Shown here in pieces: positions 1 through 12,251 of a stretch of 64,000 bases of DNA (within the stretch, counting starts at the first letter, position 1; every line of letters begins with the position of its first letter). The notes under the pieces were generated by a model. It saw only the letters and a list, made by a program, of their open reading frames with translations. It ran no database searches and was not told where the DNA came from. The DNA is from Thiohalocapsa sp. (GTDB lineage Bacteria > Pseudomonadota > Gammaproteobacteria > Chromatiales > Chromatiaceae), in the NCBI GenBank assembly GCA_021736785.1, contig JAIPFF010000013.1, positions 43,936 to 107,935 on the forward strand, written 5' to 3'. Made by a program: the position numbers and the translations under genes.

Positions 1-2
1 CG

Positions 3-1646
3 GAGCCGACGCAAGCGCAGGAGCCGACGCCGGCACCGCGGACGGGAATACCCTCGTTCTTTAAGCCGTTCCGGCGCTCCGAGGCCAAGACCGAGAAGGG
101 CCGAACGGATCTGCCTGAAGTCCGCGACGAGCGTCCGCCGCTCGAACTGCTGGATGCGCCGCGACGCAGCGGTACCGCCGTGAGCCCGCTGCAGTTGGAA
201 GAGATGTCGCGCGAGCTCGAGGCGCGCCTTGCGGAGTTCGGCGTTGCCGCCGAAGTGGTCGCGGTGCACCCGGGGCCGGTAGTCGCGCTGTTCGAATTGG
301 ATCTCGCGCCCGGCCTCAAAGTCAGCAAAATCACCGGCCTGGCCAAAGATATCGCCCGTGCGCTGTCGAAAGTCAGCGTGCGCGTGGTCGAGGTCATCCC
401 CGGCAAATCGGTGATCGGCCTCGAAGTGCCCAACGATCATCGCGAAATGGTAGTGCTCAGCGAGATTCTGGGCTCCAAAGCCTACGCCGACGCGGCCTCG
501 CCGCTGACCATCGGCATGGGCACCAACATTTCCGGCGAGCCGGTAGTTGCGGACCTGGGTCGCATGCCGCACGCGCTGATCGCCGGCACCACGGGCTCGG
601 GCAAGTCCGTCGCCATCAATGCCATGATTTTGAGCCTGGTCTACAAGGCCGGCCCGGAGGATGTGCGGCTCATCATGGTCGACCCGAAGATGCTGGAGCT
701 GTCGGTCTACGAGGGCATTCCGCACCTGTTGACGCCGGTGGTCACCGACATGAAGGAGGCCGCCAATGCGCTGCGCTGGTGTGTCGGCGAGATGGAACGC
801 CGCTATAAGCTCATGGCGAGCCTAGGCGTGCGCAACATCGCCGGCTACAACCGCAAGGTTCAGGAGGCCATCGACGCCGGCGAGCCGTTGCCGGACCCGA
901 CCTACCACCCGGAGCCGGGCGATGCCGGTTTCGGCACGGAAGACGGCCTGCGCATCCCGACGCTGGAGCGCCTGCCCTATATCGTCGTCATCATCGATGA
1001 GCTGGCCGACATGATGATGGTGGTCGGCAAGAAGGTCGAAGAGCTCATTGCGCGTCTGGCACAGAAGGCGCGCGCATCGGGCATTCACTTGTTGCTGGCC
1101 ACGCAGCGCCCGTCGGTGGACGTGCTGACCGGCCTGATCAAGGCCAATATCCCGACACGCATGGCCTTCAAGGTGTCGGCGCGCGTCGACTCGCGCACGG
1201 TGCTCGATCAGATGGGCGCCGAGCACCTGCTCGGTCACGGCGACATGCTGTATTTGCCCCCCGGCGGCAGCATCCCGCAGCGCGTGCACGGCGCCTTCGT
1301 CGACGATCACGAGGTACACCGGGTGGTCGACTATCTGAAGCAGCAGGGCGCGCCGGACTATATCGATACGATTCTGCAGGAGCCTTCCGAGCACCTGCCG
1401 GGGATCGATCCGGAACCTCGCGGCGGCGGTGACGTCGAAGACCAGGACCCCCTGTTCGACGAGGCGGTTCAGATCGTCGTGGAGAGCAGGCGGGCGTCGA
1501 TCTCGGGCGTGCAGCGCAGGCTCAAGATCGGCTACAACAGAGCGGCGCGTATGATCGAAGAAATGGAGCGCATCGGCGTCGTCGGTCCGGCCGAGACCAA
1601 CGGCAACCGCGAAGTGCTGGCGCCGGCGCCGCAACGCGACAATTGA
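3..1646 (+). CDS. ftsK: DNA translocase FtsK, C-terminal part (5' end outside window)
   Basis: Frame is open from the window edge through PPLELLD; Walker [13 protein letters not shown], Walker [37 protein letters not shown]-terminal gamma-like winged helix. The track start at 180 is internal. Confidence 0.95.
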   Translation, partial: EPTQAQEPTPAPRTGIPSFFKPFRRSEAKTEKGRTDLPEVRDERPPLELLDAPRRSGTAVSPLQLEEMSRELEARLAEFGVAAEVVAVHPGPVVALFELDLAPGLKVSKITGLAKDIARALSKVSVRVVEVIPGKSVIGLEVPNDHREMVVLSEILGSKAYADAASPLTIGMGTNISGEPVVADLGRMPHALIAGTTGSGKSVAINAMILSLVYKAGPEDVRLIMVDPKMLELSVYEGIPHLLTPVVTDMKEAANALRWCVGEMERRYKLMASLGVRNIAGYNRKVQEAIDAGEPLPDPTYHPEPGDAGFGTEDGLRIPTLERLPYIVVIIDELADMMMVVGKKVEELIARLAQKARASGIHLLLATQRPSVDVLTGLIKANIPTRMAFKVSARVDSRTVLDQMGAEHLLGHGDMLYLPPGGSIPQRVHGAFVDDHEVHRVVDYLKQQGAPDYIDTILQEPSEHLPGIDPEPRGGGDVEDQDPLFDEAVQIVVESRRASISGVQRRLKIGYNRAARMIEEMERIGVVGPAETNGNREVLAPAPQRDN

Positions 1647-2321
1647 ATGCCCGCAAAGAGTCTATCCGTGACCCCATATCCTAATCGCCGACCCGCCGGC
1701 CTTCTGCTGCGGGGCCTTTCGCTCCTGTTTCTGCTGACACTCTCGGCGGCTGCCTCGGCCGACGACGGCGTGGCGCTGGTGAAAGACTATCTGCGCGGCC
1801 TGAATAGCCTGCAGGCGGATTTTCGCCAAATCACGCTCGGCGCTTCCGGCGGCGACATGCTGGAGTCGACCGGCACCTTCTATCTATTGCGTCCGAATCG
1901 CTTCCGCTGGGATTACCGAACGCCCACGGACCAGCAGATCGTCGCCGACGGCAGCCGCATCTATGTCCACGACAAAGAGCTGAGCCAGGTCACGCATCGC
2001 AGCCAGAAGCAGATCCTCGACGGCACGCCGGCGCAGCTGCTGGCCAGCAACGAGCCGCCGGAAAAGTATTTTACGATCAGTAATCTTGATCGCGGCGACG
2101 AGCGCACTTGGGCCGAGCTGATCCCGAAGACGTCCGACACCGATGTCGCAAAGCTTCAGATCGGCTTTGTCGACGGCGAGCTGGACACCTTGGTCATGGA
2201 AGACCGCTTCGGTCAGCTGACGCGCTTCATTTTCACCGACATCGATCGCAACCCGCAGCTGCAGTACGCGATGTTCCGCTTCGAGCGGCCAGCCGGCGCG
2301 GATTTCCTGCAGATCGATTGA
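1647..2321 (+). CDS. lolA: Outer-membrane lipoprotein carrier protein LolA
   Basis: Signal peptide, then LQADFRQ...GTFYLLRPNRFRWDY; directly after ftsK as in many gammaproteobacteria. Confidence 0.93.
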   Translation: MPAKSLSVTPYPNRRPAGLLLRGLSLLFLLTLSAAASADDGVALVKDYLRGLNSLQADFRQITLGASGGDMLESTGTFYLLRPNRFRWDYRTPTDQQIVADGSRIYVHDKELSQVTHRSQKQILDGTPAQLLASNEPPEKYFTISNLDRGDERTWAELIPKTSDTDVAKLQIGFVDGELDTLVMEDRFGQLTRFIFTDIDRNPQLQYAMFRFERPAGADFLQID

Positions 2322-2439
2322 GCCGGCCTGCACATCGGCGACGCAGCTAGGCTGCGCGGGGGCGTGCCGCTGTCGACTTTCGCAAAACGGCGCTCGGCCG
2401 CCGGTTGCGCCGGTAAGCCGACACGGTTCGCAAAACAAC

Positions 2440-2628
2440 TCAGTCGCCCGCCGGGCGGGCCGGCTGACGTGATTCCTTGATGCCTTGCGCCGCACTGCGC
2501 CGGTCTTCCCGCCGGCGGCGCAGGCGGGTGCGCACCTTGATCGCTTCCGTATAGTCCCTGTGCTCCATGTTCGCGTGGCCGCGCTTGCCGCCGGAGCCGC
2601 CCTCGGTGGGTCCTTTGCCGATTGCCAT
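2440..2628 (-). CDS. Small conserved basic protein (GGKRGHxNMEHxDYTE motif)
   Basis: MAIGKGPTEGGSGGKRGHANMEHRDYTEAIKVRTRLRRRRED; strong GGAGG just upstream of the ATG on the minus strand; resembles a small proteobacterial hypothetical family. Confidence 0.6.
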   Translation of the reverse strand: MAIGKGPTEGGSGGKRGHANMEHRDYTEAIKVRTRLRRRREDRRSAAQGIKESRQPARPAGD

Positions 2629-2908
2629 ACATCCCCCTCCAGCGTTGCGATTCGACGTCGAGTTTCCGGCTGACGGCAGCTCTTGTAAAGTGAACCGGGC
2701 CGATCCTTGCGGGACGAGCGGAGCCATCGCTGCTCGCCGGCGGGCTCGGCGCTAAGGGTCAGCCGGCAATTGCCGCAGCCACGCGCCTCCGACACCCGGT
2801 GCCGTCGCCCGCCACCGTGTCGGGGCGCATGACGTTTGCTGCTTGGTCTCACCGATCGATCCGCGTCTCCCGTCGATTTCTCCTGATTCAAGGTTCTTCG
2901 CTGCCGCC

Positions 2909-4336
2909 ATGCCATCGCGCTCGCCACAGTCCGTGTCGCCCCGGCCGCCGCTGGCGCCGCTCGCCGAGCGGATGCGACCGCGCGGCCTCGACGACTTCGT
3001 CGGTCAAAGTCACCTGCTCGGCGAGGGACGGCCGCTGCGGCGTGCGATCGGCGCCGACCGGCCTCATTCGATGATTTTTTGGGGACCGCCGGGCACCGGC
3101 AAGACAACGCTGGCGCGGCTGATCGCGCACAATTCCGACAGCCACTTTCTCAAGCTGTCGGCCGTGCTCGCGGGCGTCAAGGATATCCGGGCCGCGGTGG
3201 ACGAGGCGCGTGCGGTGCGCGAGCGCGAGGGCAGGGGCTGCATCCTGTTCATCGACGAGGTACACCGGTTCAACAAATCCCAGCAGGATGCCTTTTTGCC
3301 GCACGTCGAAGACGGCACCGTCGTGTTTATCGGCGCGACGACGGAAAACCCGTCCTTCGAGCTCAACAACGCGCTGCTGTCGCGGGCCCGGGTGTATGTG
3401 CTGAAGGCGTTGGAGCCGGCGGATCTGGAGCGGGTGATCGATCGCGCGCTGGCCGACAGCGAGCGGGGACTCGGCGAAGCGGGCCTCGGCATCTCGGCGG
3501 ACGCGCGTGCCCTGATCGCCGCGGCCGCCGACGGCGATGCGCGCCGAGCGCTGAACCTGTTGGAAATCGCCGCCGACTTGGCGGTCGAGCCCGGCGCCGA
3601 CGCGGCCGGGCAGCGAGGCGGCGCATCGCAGACGCGCCCGAGCGAGCAGTCGGCCGCGTCGTGCATCGACGCCGACGTCGCGCGGCAAGTCATCGAGGGG
3701 AGTTTCCGGCGCTTCGACAAAGGCGGCGAGGCCTTCTACGACCAGATCTCCGCGCTGCACAAGTCCGTGCGGGGCTCGGCACCCGATGCCGCCTTGTACT
3801 GGCTCGCGCGGATGATCGACGGCGGTTGCGACCCGCTCTACCTCGCCCGGCGCATCGTGCGCATGGCCAGCGAAGATATCGGCAATGCCGACCCCCGTGC
3901 CCTGCAGATGGCCATGGATGCCTGGGACGCACAGCAGCGCCTCGGCAGCCCCGAGGGCGAGCTGGCACTGGCCCAGGCCGTGGTTTATCTGGCCTGCGCG
4001 GCCAAGAGCAATGCTGTTTACACGGCCTGGAAGGCCGCGCTGGCGGATGCCAAGGAAATGGGATCGTTGGACGTTCCGCTGCATCTGCGCAATGCGCCGA
4101 CCCGGCTGATGAAGGAGCTCGGTTACGGCAAGCGCTACCGCTATGCGCACGACGAGCCGGACGGCTATGCCGCCGGGGAGCAGTATTTTCCGGACGGCGT
4201 TGCGCCCCGGCGCTATTACGCGCCGGTCGAGCGCGGCCTCGAAATCCGGATCCGAGAAAAGCTCGAGCGCCTGCGAGCGCTCGATCGGGCCCATGCCGAG
4301 CCCGCCCGGGCGGCGAAGCCGGGTAGCGACCATTGA
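2909..4336 (+). CDS. rarA: Replication-associated recombination protein A (RarA/MgsA AAA ATPase)
   Basis: [61 protein letters not shown]. Confidence 0.95.
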   Translation: MPSRSPQSVSPRPPLAPLAERMRPRGLDDFVGQSHLLGEGRPLRRAIGADRPHSMIFWGPPGTGKTTLARLIAHNSDSHFLKLSAVLAGVKDIRAAVDEARAVREREGRGCILFIDEVHRFNKSQQDAFLPHVEDGTVVFIGATTENPSFELNNALLSRARVYVLKALEPADLERVIDRALADSERGLGEAGLGISADARALIAAAADGDARRALNLLEIAADLAVEPGADAAGQRGGASQTRPSEQSAASCIDADVARQVIEGSFRRFDKGGEAFYDQISALHKSVRGSAPDAALYWLARMIDGGCDPLYLARRIVRMASEDIGNADPRALQMAMDAWDAQQRLGSPEGELALAQAVVYLACAAKSNAVYTAWKAALADAKEMGSLDVPLHLRNAPTRLMKELGYGKRYRYAHDEPDGYAAGEQYFPDGVAPRRYYAPVERGLEIRIREKLERLRALDRAHAEPARAAKPGSDH

Positions 4337-4622
4337 GCCCGAAGGCGATGGCTTTACAGCCCTTCGGGCCGATGGCGGAAGCCGCGGCTGCACGCGCTCC
4401 ACTGGCGGGCCGTCGAGCGGCCCTCGATGGTCGACGCCGGGCTCGGAGGTGTAGCGGGCAACCTGCAGGGGCGCGCAACGCGCACTGAAACGCTTTCGGT
4501 CGCATCGGGCGTCGGCGAGCGCGGGATGCGGCCGCTGCGGGAGTCGGCCGGTGCAGTATTCGGTTAGAATTGCGGCGATTGACCGAACAGCGCGGAGCGG
4601 AGCCGTCCTCCACTTGTTGCAG

Positions 4623-4988
4623 ATGTTTGCCATCGCCGGTGGCGGGGCCCTCGGCGCGTTGTCGCGGTTCTGGGTATCGAACGGCGTCTACGGACTTTTC
4701 GGCCGCGATTTCCCCTGGGGCACCCTCGTCGTGAACGTACTGGGCTCGTTCGCGATGGGGTTCTTGTTCGTGCTGCTGCTCGAGCGCAGCATGATGAGCC
4801 CGGAGCTGCGCGCGGCATTGTTGGTGGGTTTTCTCGGCTCGTTCACGACGTTTTCGACCTTCTCGCTGGAGACACTGACGCTGATGCAGCAGGGCGAGAT
4901 GTCGCGCGCATTGCTCAATATCGCTGTCAGCGTGCTGGTCTGCTTACTTGCATGCTGGATCGGCCTCGTTGCCGGGAGGGCATTGTGA
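4623..4988 (+). CDS. crcB: Fluoride exporter CrcB/Fluc
   Basis: GGALGALSRFWV, GTLVVNVLGSFAMGF, GFLGSFTTFSTFSLE. Confidence 0.93.
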   Translation: MFAIAGGGALGALSRFWVSNGVYGLFGRDFPWGTLVVNVLGSFAMGFLFVLLLERSMMSPELRAALLVGFLGSFTTFSTFSLETLTLMQQGEMSRALLNIAVSVLVCLLACWIGLVAGRAL

Positions 4989-5362
4989 GTCAGAAAGACC
5001 GGCCTGCGCCGGAGGATGTGCGGACCGACGGCGAGAGGCCCGTCATCCGGGCGACGATGGTCCGCGTTTACTTGACCGAGTCCGACCACGGGCTGAAGCC
5101 GCTGCTGAAATGCCTGCACGACGAGCTCAAGGTCTGCGGCGCGACGGTGACGCGCGGTGTTGCCGGTTTCGGTGCGTCGGGCGTCGTGCACAGTGCCGGG
5201 CTGGTCGACCTGTCGACGGACTTGCCGCTGGTGCTGGAGTTTTTCGACCGGCCGGAGCGTGCACGCGCGGCCATCGAGCGCATCAAAGACTTCGTCGAGC
5301 CCGGCCATGTCGTCTCCTGGAGCGTCGGCGTCGAGGCCGCCGATCCGCGTTGGTCGTCTTGA
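4985..5362 (+). CDS. DUF190 family protein
   Basis: GTG start overlaps the crcB stop (GTGA at 4985-4988); VRVYLTESD...GASGVVHSAGLVDLSTDLPLVLEFFD is typical of DUF190. Confidence 0.85.
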   Translation: MSQKDRPAPEDVRTDGERPVIRATMVRVYLTESDHGLKPLLKCLHDELKVCGATVTRGVAGFGASGVVHSAGLVDLSTDLPLVLEFFDRPERARAAIERIKDFVEPGHVVSWSVGVEAADPRWSS

Positions 5363-5481
5363 GCCGGCAAGCGCTTTCGTCGCTCCACCAATAACCATCG
5401 GCGCCGATTTGCGCTCGGTCGCGGGCCAAACGGTTCACTCGCAAGCGTCGTGCGGCGTCGAAACCATAGAAGACCAGGTAA

Positions 5482-6777
<1,296 letters not shown>

Positions 6778-7059
6778 GAATGCGACGATCCTCCCGCGGC
6801 AGCCGGCTATCCGGGCGCGAACGCTCCATCGAGTCAGCGCGCCCGCGCGGCTGCCGAAGCGCGCCAACGAGAGAAGGGGTTCGTGAAGCAATATCGATGA
6901 CCGTTCCCGGGCGCTTGCGCGCCGGCCGCGCCGTGCTCCGCGGCGGCCGGATCGTTTGCTGCGAGTAATCGCGCCAGGCAAGGTCTTCCGAGGGGCAAAG
7001 GCCCCGCAGCCCCCGGTGAGGCGATACGCAATCGGAACATAAACCAGAGGAGTCTTCCA

Positions 7060-7410
7060 ATGGACGCAAACCGCTCCGACGAAGCATCGGTCTCCAATGC
7101 ACGGATCATCTACATCTTGTATCTGATCAGCCTCGTCGTCGGCATTACCGGCCTGATCGGCGTGGTGATGGCCTATATCTATCGTGCCGATGCGCCGGAT
7201 TGGATGCAGAGCCACTATGGATTTCTGATCCGCACCTTCTGGATCGGCCTGCTTTACGTGATCGTCGGCGCCTTGCTCACGTCGGTTGCCGTGGGCTTTC
7301 TGATTTTGCTGTTCTGGCTGGTCTGGCTGATTATCCGCTGCGTCAAAGGCCTGCAATACTTGGAGCGCCGCGAGCCGCACCCGGACCCTGAAACCTGGAT
7401 GTTCGGCTGA
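7060..7410 (+). CDS. DUF4870-like small membrane protein
   Basis: Three hydrophobic segments; YILYLISLVVGITGLIGVVMAYI...RCVKGLQYLERREP. Confidence 0.75.
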   Translation: MDANRSDEASVSNARIIYILYLISLVVGITGLIGVVMAYIYRADAPDWMQSHYGFLIRTFWIGLLYVIVGALLTSVAVGFLILLFWLVWLIIRCVKGLQYLERREPHPDPETWMFG

Positions 7411-7433
7411 TCGGCGGGCCGCAGACAGCGGAG

Positions 7434-8474
7434 TCACGACCGAGGGCCGGCTGCGGCGCCCCGACGCCCCTTGGTCAGCGCGCGCGCGAGCTCCGCCAGC
7501 GTCAGCGGCGAAGAGCCCTCCGCCTTATTGTTGACGATCACGAACACCTCGCGCCCGCCGGCAAGCGCCTCGCCGACCATCTCGGCGATGGCCGCGCGGG
7601 TTTCGGAATCCGGCTCGCTCAGCCGGTCGAACGGGGCATATCGATCGCGGGCCTCCGCATAGCCGCGGTTGCGGCGAAGAAGCCAGCGGACCACCAACGG
7701 TCCCTGCGGCGCCGCGCCGTCGGCCGAGCCGGCGAAAAGATCCCGCTGGCGGGCAACGAACGGCAGCCGCGGGTGGGCCGCAAGTCCGGGAAGCGCACCG
7801 CCATGGCGCAGCGCCGCCGCCAGATCCGGGGTCAGCAACTCCGGGTCGCGGAGCTCGACCGCATACACGGGACCCTTCGGCAGCCGCCGTAAGAAACGGT
7901 AGAGGTCCTCCGCAAAGCGACGCGGCGCGTCGGTGATCGCACGACCGAGGGGCGGAAACTGGAACAACAACACGCCGGCACCATCGCCGAGCCCCTCGAC
8001 GAATGGCGCCGCGGCCGCGGCGATGGCGGTCTCGGGATCCATAAAGGCCGGGTTTTCGCTCGGGCCGCGACCGCGGCCGTCGCGCCTGAATCGGTCGGTC
8101 ACCAGGGCCGGGGCTTTGACCAAGAAACGGAAATCCTCGGGCACCTGCGAGGCGTAGCCCGCAAGGCGGCGGCGATCCAAGGGCGCATAGAACCCGCTAT
8201 CCACGCCCACGGTGCGCAGCAGCGGATGCGCCGAGTAGGCGCGCAATCCTTCGCGGGACAGGCTTTGCTTCGGCGCACCTGCCGCATAGACAAGACCGGC
8301 CCAGCCGGGAAAGGACCAGGACGACGTACCCAGTCGCAGGCCGAGCGGGAGAGCCGCTGCCAGCGCCGCTAATTCGGGAGCCACCGGCGCCGGCTCGACG
8401 GTCGCCGACCTCGCGCGCTCATCGTCCGGCCGGTCGTCTGGCCGGTCGTCGTCGATCAAGCTGAGCTGCTTCAT
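7434..8474 (-). CDS. DUF72 domain-containing protein (YecE-like)
   Basis: LRLGTSSWSFPGWAGLVY, LVKAPALVTDRF, VLLFQFPP, VYAVELRDPELLTP, FVIVNNKAEGSSPLT. Confidence 0.9.
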   Translation of the reverse strand: MKQLSLIDDDRPDDRPDDERARSATVEPAPVAPELAALAAALPLGLRLGTSSWSFPGWAGLVYAAGAPKQSLSREGLRAYSAHPLLRTVGVDSGFYAPLDRRRLAGYASQVPEDFRFLVKAPALVTDRFRRDGRGRGPSENPAFMDPETAIAAAAAPFVEGLGDGAGVLLFQFPPLGRAITDAPRRFAEDLYRFLRRLPKGPVYAVELRDPELLTPDLAAALRHGGALPGLAAHPRLPFVARQRDLFAGSADGAAPQGPLVVRWLLRRNRGYAEARDRYAPFDRLSEPDSETRAAIAEMVGEALAGGREVFVIVNNKAEGSSPLTLAELARALTKGRRGAAAGPRS

Positions 8475-8549
8475 GGTCCCTCGTGCCGGGTTTCGCGGCG
8501 CCCGGAGCGCCGGTTCTGAGTTTGTTCCCGTGCTCGGCGCGGCGTCATT

Positions 8550-9974
8550 TTATTGCCGCGCCAACAGGAGCAGCTGTCCGTCGCGCAGGACGCGGGCGCT
8601 GTAGATGGCGCCCGCGCCGCGAATCGCGCGCCGCAGGTCCGTCAGGGATCCGACCGTCTGGCGATTCATCTCCAGGATCAGGTCGCCCTCCCGCAGACCG
8701 GACAGCCAGGCCGGGCTGCCCGGGCGCAGCGGGCCGACCAGAACCAGCCGGCGGCGCCCGTGCGGCGACTGCCGCAGAACCTCGCCGATTAGGGCCCCTT
8801 CGAGCACCGGATCGAGCGCTTCGCCCTGCTGGAAATCGGCGTAGGGGTCGTCGACTGTGCCGCGCAGACGTTTGCGCTCGCCGTTGCGCAGAATCTCCAG
8901 TTGCAGCTCGCTGCCGGCGCGAAGCAGCCCGATCACGGTGCGCAAGTCCGCCGAGTTCCCGATCGGGCGGCCATTGACGGCGGTCACGACATCACCCGGC
9001 TTCAGCCCGGCGCGCTCGGCGGCGGAGTCCGGATCCACCGAAGAGATCACGGCGCCCCGGAAGAGCTCGATGTCCAGCGCCGAGGACAGTTCCGGCGTCA
9101 GATCCTGTGCCGCGGCGCCGAACAGGCCGCGGCGCACCGAGCCATGCTCAAGCAGCTGGTCCACGACGGTACGCACCATATTGATCGGGATCGCGAAGCC
9201 GATGCCCACGTTGCCGCCGCCCGGCGCGAGGATGGCCGTATTGATGCCGACGAGCTCGCCGTTGAGATTCACCAACGGACCGCCGGAGTTGCCGGGATTG
9301 ATGGACGCGTCGGTCTGGATGAAGCTCTCGTAGCCTTCGATACCGAGCCCGCTGCGCCCGAGCGCGCTGACGATGCCCGAGGTAACGGTCTGGGCCAGTC
9401 CGAAGGGGCTGCCGATGGCGACGACGAAGTCGCCGACCTGCAGGGCATCGGAGTCCGCCAGCGCGACGGCGGTGAGGTCGTCGGCGGCTACCTGCAGCAC
9501 GGCGATATCGGTCTCGGCATCGGAGCCGATCAAACGGGCGTCGACGCGGCGCCCGTCGTGCAGCGTCACACGGATACGATCCGCGTCGGCGAGGACGTGG
9601 TGATTGGTGACCACGAGGCCGCGCGCGGCGTCGACGACGACGCCGGAGCCGAGACTCTGATTCTCTCGCTGCGGGGGTCGGCCCGGAATGTCGAAAAAGC
9701 GCCGAAAGAACGGATCGCGCAGCAACGGATGTTCGTCGGCGGCAATCCGAGTCACCGTGGAGATGTTGACGACGCCGGGCATCACGCGCTTGAGCATCGG
9801 CGCGAGGCTGGGCAACGGCTGACCATCCACCCGAGCCGGCAGTGCGGCGGACGCCGCGGCAGGCAGCGCCGAGAGTCCGATGAGCAGCGCGATCAACAGA
9901 GCGATCGACGCTGCCGGGACGGCGCGTGATCGACCGCGCCGGTGGGCTGGTCTGCGCAAGGGGGCGGGGGTCAT
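8550..9974 (-). CDS. DegP/DegQ-type periplasmic serine endoprotease with two PDZ domains
   Basis: TNHHVL, DAETDIAVLQ, INPGNSGGPLVNLNGELVGINTAI triad motifs, PDZ segments (ERAGLKPGDVV; GSPAWLSGLREGDLI). Confidence 0.95.
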   Translation of the reverse strand: MTPAPLRRPAHRRGRSRAVPAASIALLIALLIGLSALPAAASAALPARVDGQPLPSLAPMLKRVMPGVVNISTVTRIAADEHPLLRDPFFRRFFDIPGRPPQRENQSLGSGVVVDAARGLVVTNHHVLADADRIRVTLHDGRRVDARLIGSDAETDIAVLQVAADDLTAVALADSDALQVGDFVVAIGSPFGLAQTVTSGIVSALGRSGLGIEGYESFIQTDASINPGNSGGPLVNLNGELVGINTAILAPGGGNVGIGFAIPINMVRTVVDQLLEHGSVRRGLFGAAAQDLTPELSSALDIELFRGAVISSVDPDSAAERAGLKPGDVVTAVNGRPIGNSADLRTVIGLLRAGSELQLEILRNGERKRLRGTVDDPYADFQQGEALDPVLEGALIGEVLRQSPHGRRRLVLVGPLRPGSPAWLSGLREGDLILEMNRQTVGSLTDLRRAIRGAGAIYSARVLRDGQLLLLARQ

Positions 9975-10132
9975 GCTGAGGATACGGGCATGTCGGAACA
10001 GGTCGGGCCGAGTCCGATCGAGTCGATTCGGGCCAGGCTCGGCAGCGCTTTCGCCGGCCGCACCGGACGATGCGCGGGTGCCCCCGGATGCGCCCGGTCA
10101 TGCCGGTTTGGGCAAGGACACCGGCGCATGGC

Positions 10133-10597
10133 TCAGCTGCCTGCATTGCCGTCGATCGCCGGCCGGTTGCCGGAGCGAATCGTGATCTTGCGAGGCTTCA
10201 TCGACTCCGGTACCTCGCGCACCAAGTCGATGTGCAGCAAGCCGTTTTCGAGCCTTGCATCGACGATTTTCACATAGTCCGCCAGCTGAAAGCGACGCTC
10301 GAAGCTGCGCGTTGCGATCCCCCGGTGCAGGAAGCGCCGATGTGCGTCCTGCGGCTCTTCCTTTCGGGCACCGCTGACGGTGAGGAGGTTCTGGGCTGAC
10401 TCGAGACTGAGATCTTCGCCGGTAAAGCCGGCGACAGCCATCGTGATGAGATAGCGATCCTCGCCGCGCAATTCGACGTTGTAAGGCGGATAGCCGCCGG
10501 AATCCGCGCGGTATGCACTTTCCAACGAGGAGGCCAGCCGATCGAAGCCGATCATCGAGCGAAACAACGGAGAGAAGTCGATCGTTGTCATGGGCAT
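10133..10597 (-). CDS. Hsp20 small heat-shock protein (IbpA-like)
   Basis: YPPYNVELRGEDRYLITMAVAGF, FLHRGIATRSFERRFQLADYVKI, LENGLLHIDLVREVPES. Confidence 0.94.
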   Translation of the reverse strand: MPMTTIDFSPLFRSMIGFDRLASSLESAYRADSGGYPPYNVELRGEDRYLITMAVAGFTGEDLSLESAQNLLTVSGARKEEPQDAHRRFLHRGIATRSFERRFQLADYVKIVDARLENGLLHIDLVREVPESMKPRKITIRSGNRPAIDGNAGS

Positions 10598-11029
10598 GTC
10601 CTTTGACCGTCGGAGCCGAAACGAACCGTCATTGAAAACGCCGCGGTCGCCGTTAGAGCGATGGCGCTCGCCGGGCGAAGTTAAAGCGGCGCGGGCGCGT
10701 TTTCAACCGACGCCGGAATCGCGCCGGTATAGCGTCGGCAGGGGGCCCGCACGAGCGAACTATACCGGAGACGCAACGCGGTTATAAAAGCGGCGGTGAC
10801 GATCTCCGGCATCGGCCGGGCATGCGCGCAGAGCGCGGCCGGCGTGCACCGCTCGCTTGCCTCGGCGCATACCCGGATCGAGCGCTGCACCCGGCTTGGC
10901 GGGCACGCGGTACACGGCGCACGGCGAAGGCGAAATCTCTATACTCGGTGACCGTGTCCGAGCGCGGCTGCGGCTGAAAGTATCCGCCCGCGACCGGGCG
11001 CTATCCCCGCAATACGACAGGAGCGATCC

Positions 11030-11683
11030 ATGAACCAAACCTACAAGCCGCTGGCCGCGGCGAGCGTTGCAGCGCTGCTGTACACCGGCACCGCTCAGGC
11101 CTTCGAATTAAAAGACATTTTCAATCCCACCACATGGTTCGGCGTGCCGGAGCAGCAGAGCCAGCCCGCGCCTGCGCAGCAGGCTGGCTATGAAGTGACT
11201 CCGCCGGTGGGAACGCAGCCTGCGCCTGCCCCAACTCCGGCCTCGACTCCGGCACCGGCACCGACTCCGGCAGCCGCCCCGCAATCGACTGCCGCCGCGC
11301 AGCCGGCCGCTGCATCACAGCCCGCACCGGCTGCGCCCGTTGCACAACCCGTCGCAAAGCCTGCCGCGCAGCAGGGCGAAGAAACGGCAGCTGCCGAGCC
11401 GGCCCCGGCGAGCGCCGACACGGACACCGCGCAAACCGGTCAGTCGATGCAGCCGCCGCGCTACCCGATGCCCCGCGGCTATGGCGTCGCTCCCGGCTAC
11501 GGTGTTGCCCCGGGTTATTACGGGATGCCGGCCTACGGCCCGCCGATGGGATACGGCATGCCGGTTTACCGTGCGCCGGTCTATGGCCCGCCCCCGGGCT
11601 ACGGCATGCCGCCCGCTTTCGGTATGCACCCCGCTTACGCGGCCCCGCAATCGGGTGACGGCAGCGACGCCGGCACGCAATAG
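11030..11683 (+). CDS. Exported low-complexity Pro/Ala then Gly/Tyr/Met/Pro-rich protein
   Basis: Signal peptide ending AQA-FELKDIFNPTTWFG, then a PAPTPAS...AAAP linker and a YGMP/YGPP/GYG-rich tail. Confidence 0.75.
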   Translation: MNQTYKPLAAASVAALLYTGTAQAFELKDIFNPTTWFGVPEQQSQPAPAQQAGYEVTPPVGTQPAPAPTPASTPAPAPTPAAAPQSTAAAQPAAASQPAPAAPVAQPVAKPAAQQGEETAAAEPAPASADTDTAQTGQSMQPPRYPMPRGYGVAPGYGVAPGYYGMPAYGPPMGYGMPVYRAPVYGPPPGYGMPPAFGMHPAYAAPQSGDGSDAGTQ

Positions 11684-11685
11684 TC

Positions 11686-11755
11686 GGACAGCCCGTGTTC
11701 GGCTGTCCCGGCCGAACATCGGTTCGGAAAGCGCCCGCTGGCCAACAGCGGGCGC
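11686..11755 (+). terminator. Two consecutive hairpins after the Pro/Ala-rich gene, terminator-like
   Basis: GGACAGCC-N7-GGCTGTCC (11686-11708) and GCGCCCGCTG-gccaa-CAGCGGGCGC (11731-11755); weak U-tract only. Confidence 0.5.
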
Positions 11756-11879
11756 CGTGTGTTTCGGTACAGGTTCCATCTGCTGGGCACGGCGCGACCT
11801 GGCCCTCCTCGAAACGCCGAATTTCGCCTCAACCTTTTCCGTGCTTATTCAATTCCGTCCGCAAGAGGTATCTGACCGT

Positions 11880-12236
11880 ATGGAGTTCCGACCCGTCATC
11901 AAGACCGCCATCCCGAAGCATCGGTATCAGATCGGGGATTTCTCGGCCTCGGTGCTGGGCGATATAGAGAGCGGCGACCAGCGCCGATACCGCTACATCA
12001 TGGCGATGGTGCCGATGGGCAGCGCCGAGCCGACGCTCTATGTGTGCTGCGAGCATGCGCCGCCGGCGCGTGCGTCCGAGGGGCGCTACGACATCCGCGT
12101 GGTCAACGACGCAATGGGCGAGATCGTCGACAGCGCCGACCATTGGGGCGATCTCGAGATCTTCTCGGAGCAGGCCATCGATTTGGCCAAGCAGATCCTC
12201 GGCCTGCGCAACGAGCAGGTGGTGAAGTTATCGTGA
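11880..12236 (+). CDS. Conserved hypothetical protein
   Basis: MEFRPVIKTAIPKHRYQIGDFSASVLGDIES...; compact globular composition. Confidence 0.65.
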   Translation: MEFRPVIKTAIPKHRYQIGDFSASVLGDIESGDQRRYRYIMAMVPMGSAEPTLYVCCEHAPPARASEGRYDIRVVNDAMGEIVDSADHWGDLEIFSEQAIDLAKQILGLRNEQVVKLS

Positions 12237-12251
12237 CGGCGCTCGGCGTCG

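Noticed and set aside
4337-4622. Fluoride riboswitch upstream of crcB
   Set aside because: Could not find the GG-GAUG...UCCUCC-type core by eye; needs a covariance-model search before any claim.
2888-4633. 581-aa minus-strand ORF over rarA
   Set aside because: Antisense GC-frame artefact; RarA on the plus strand has clear motifs.
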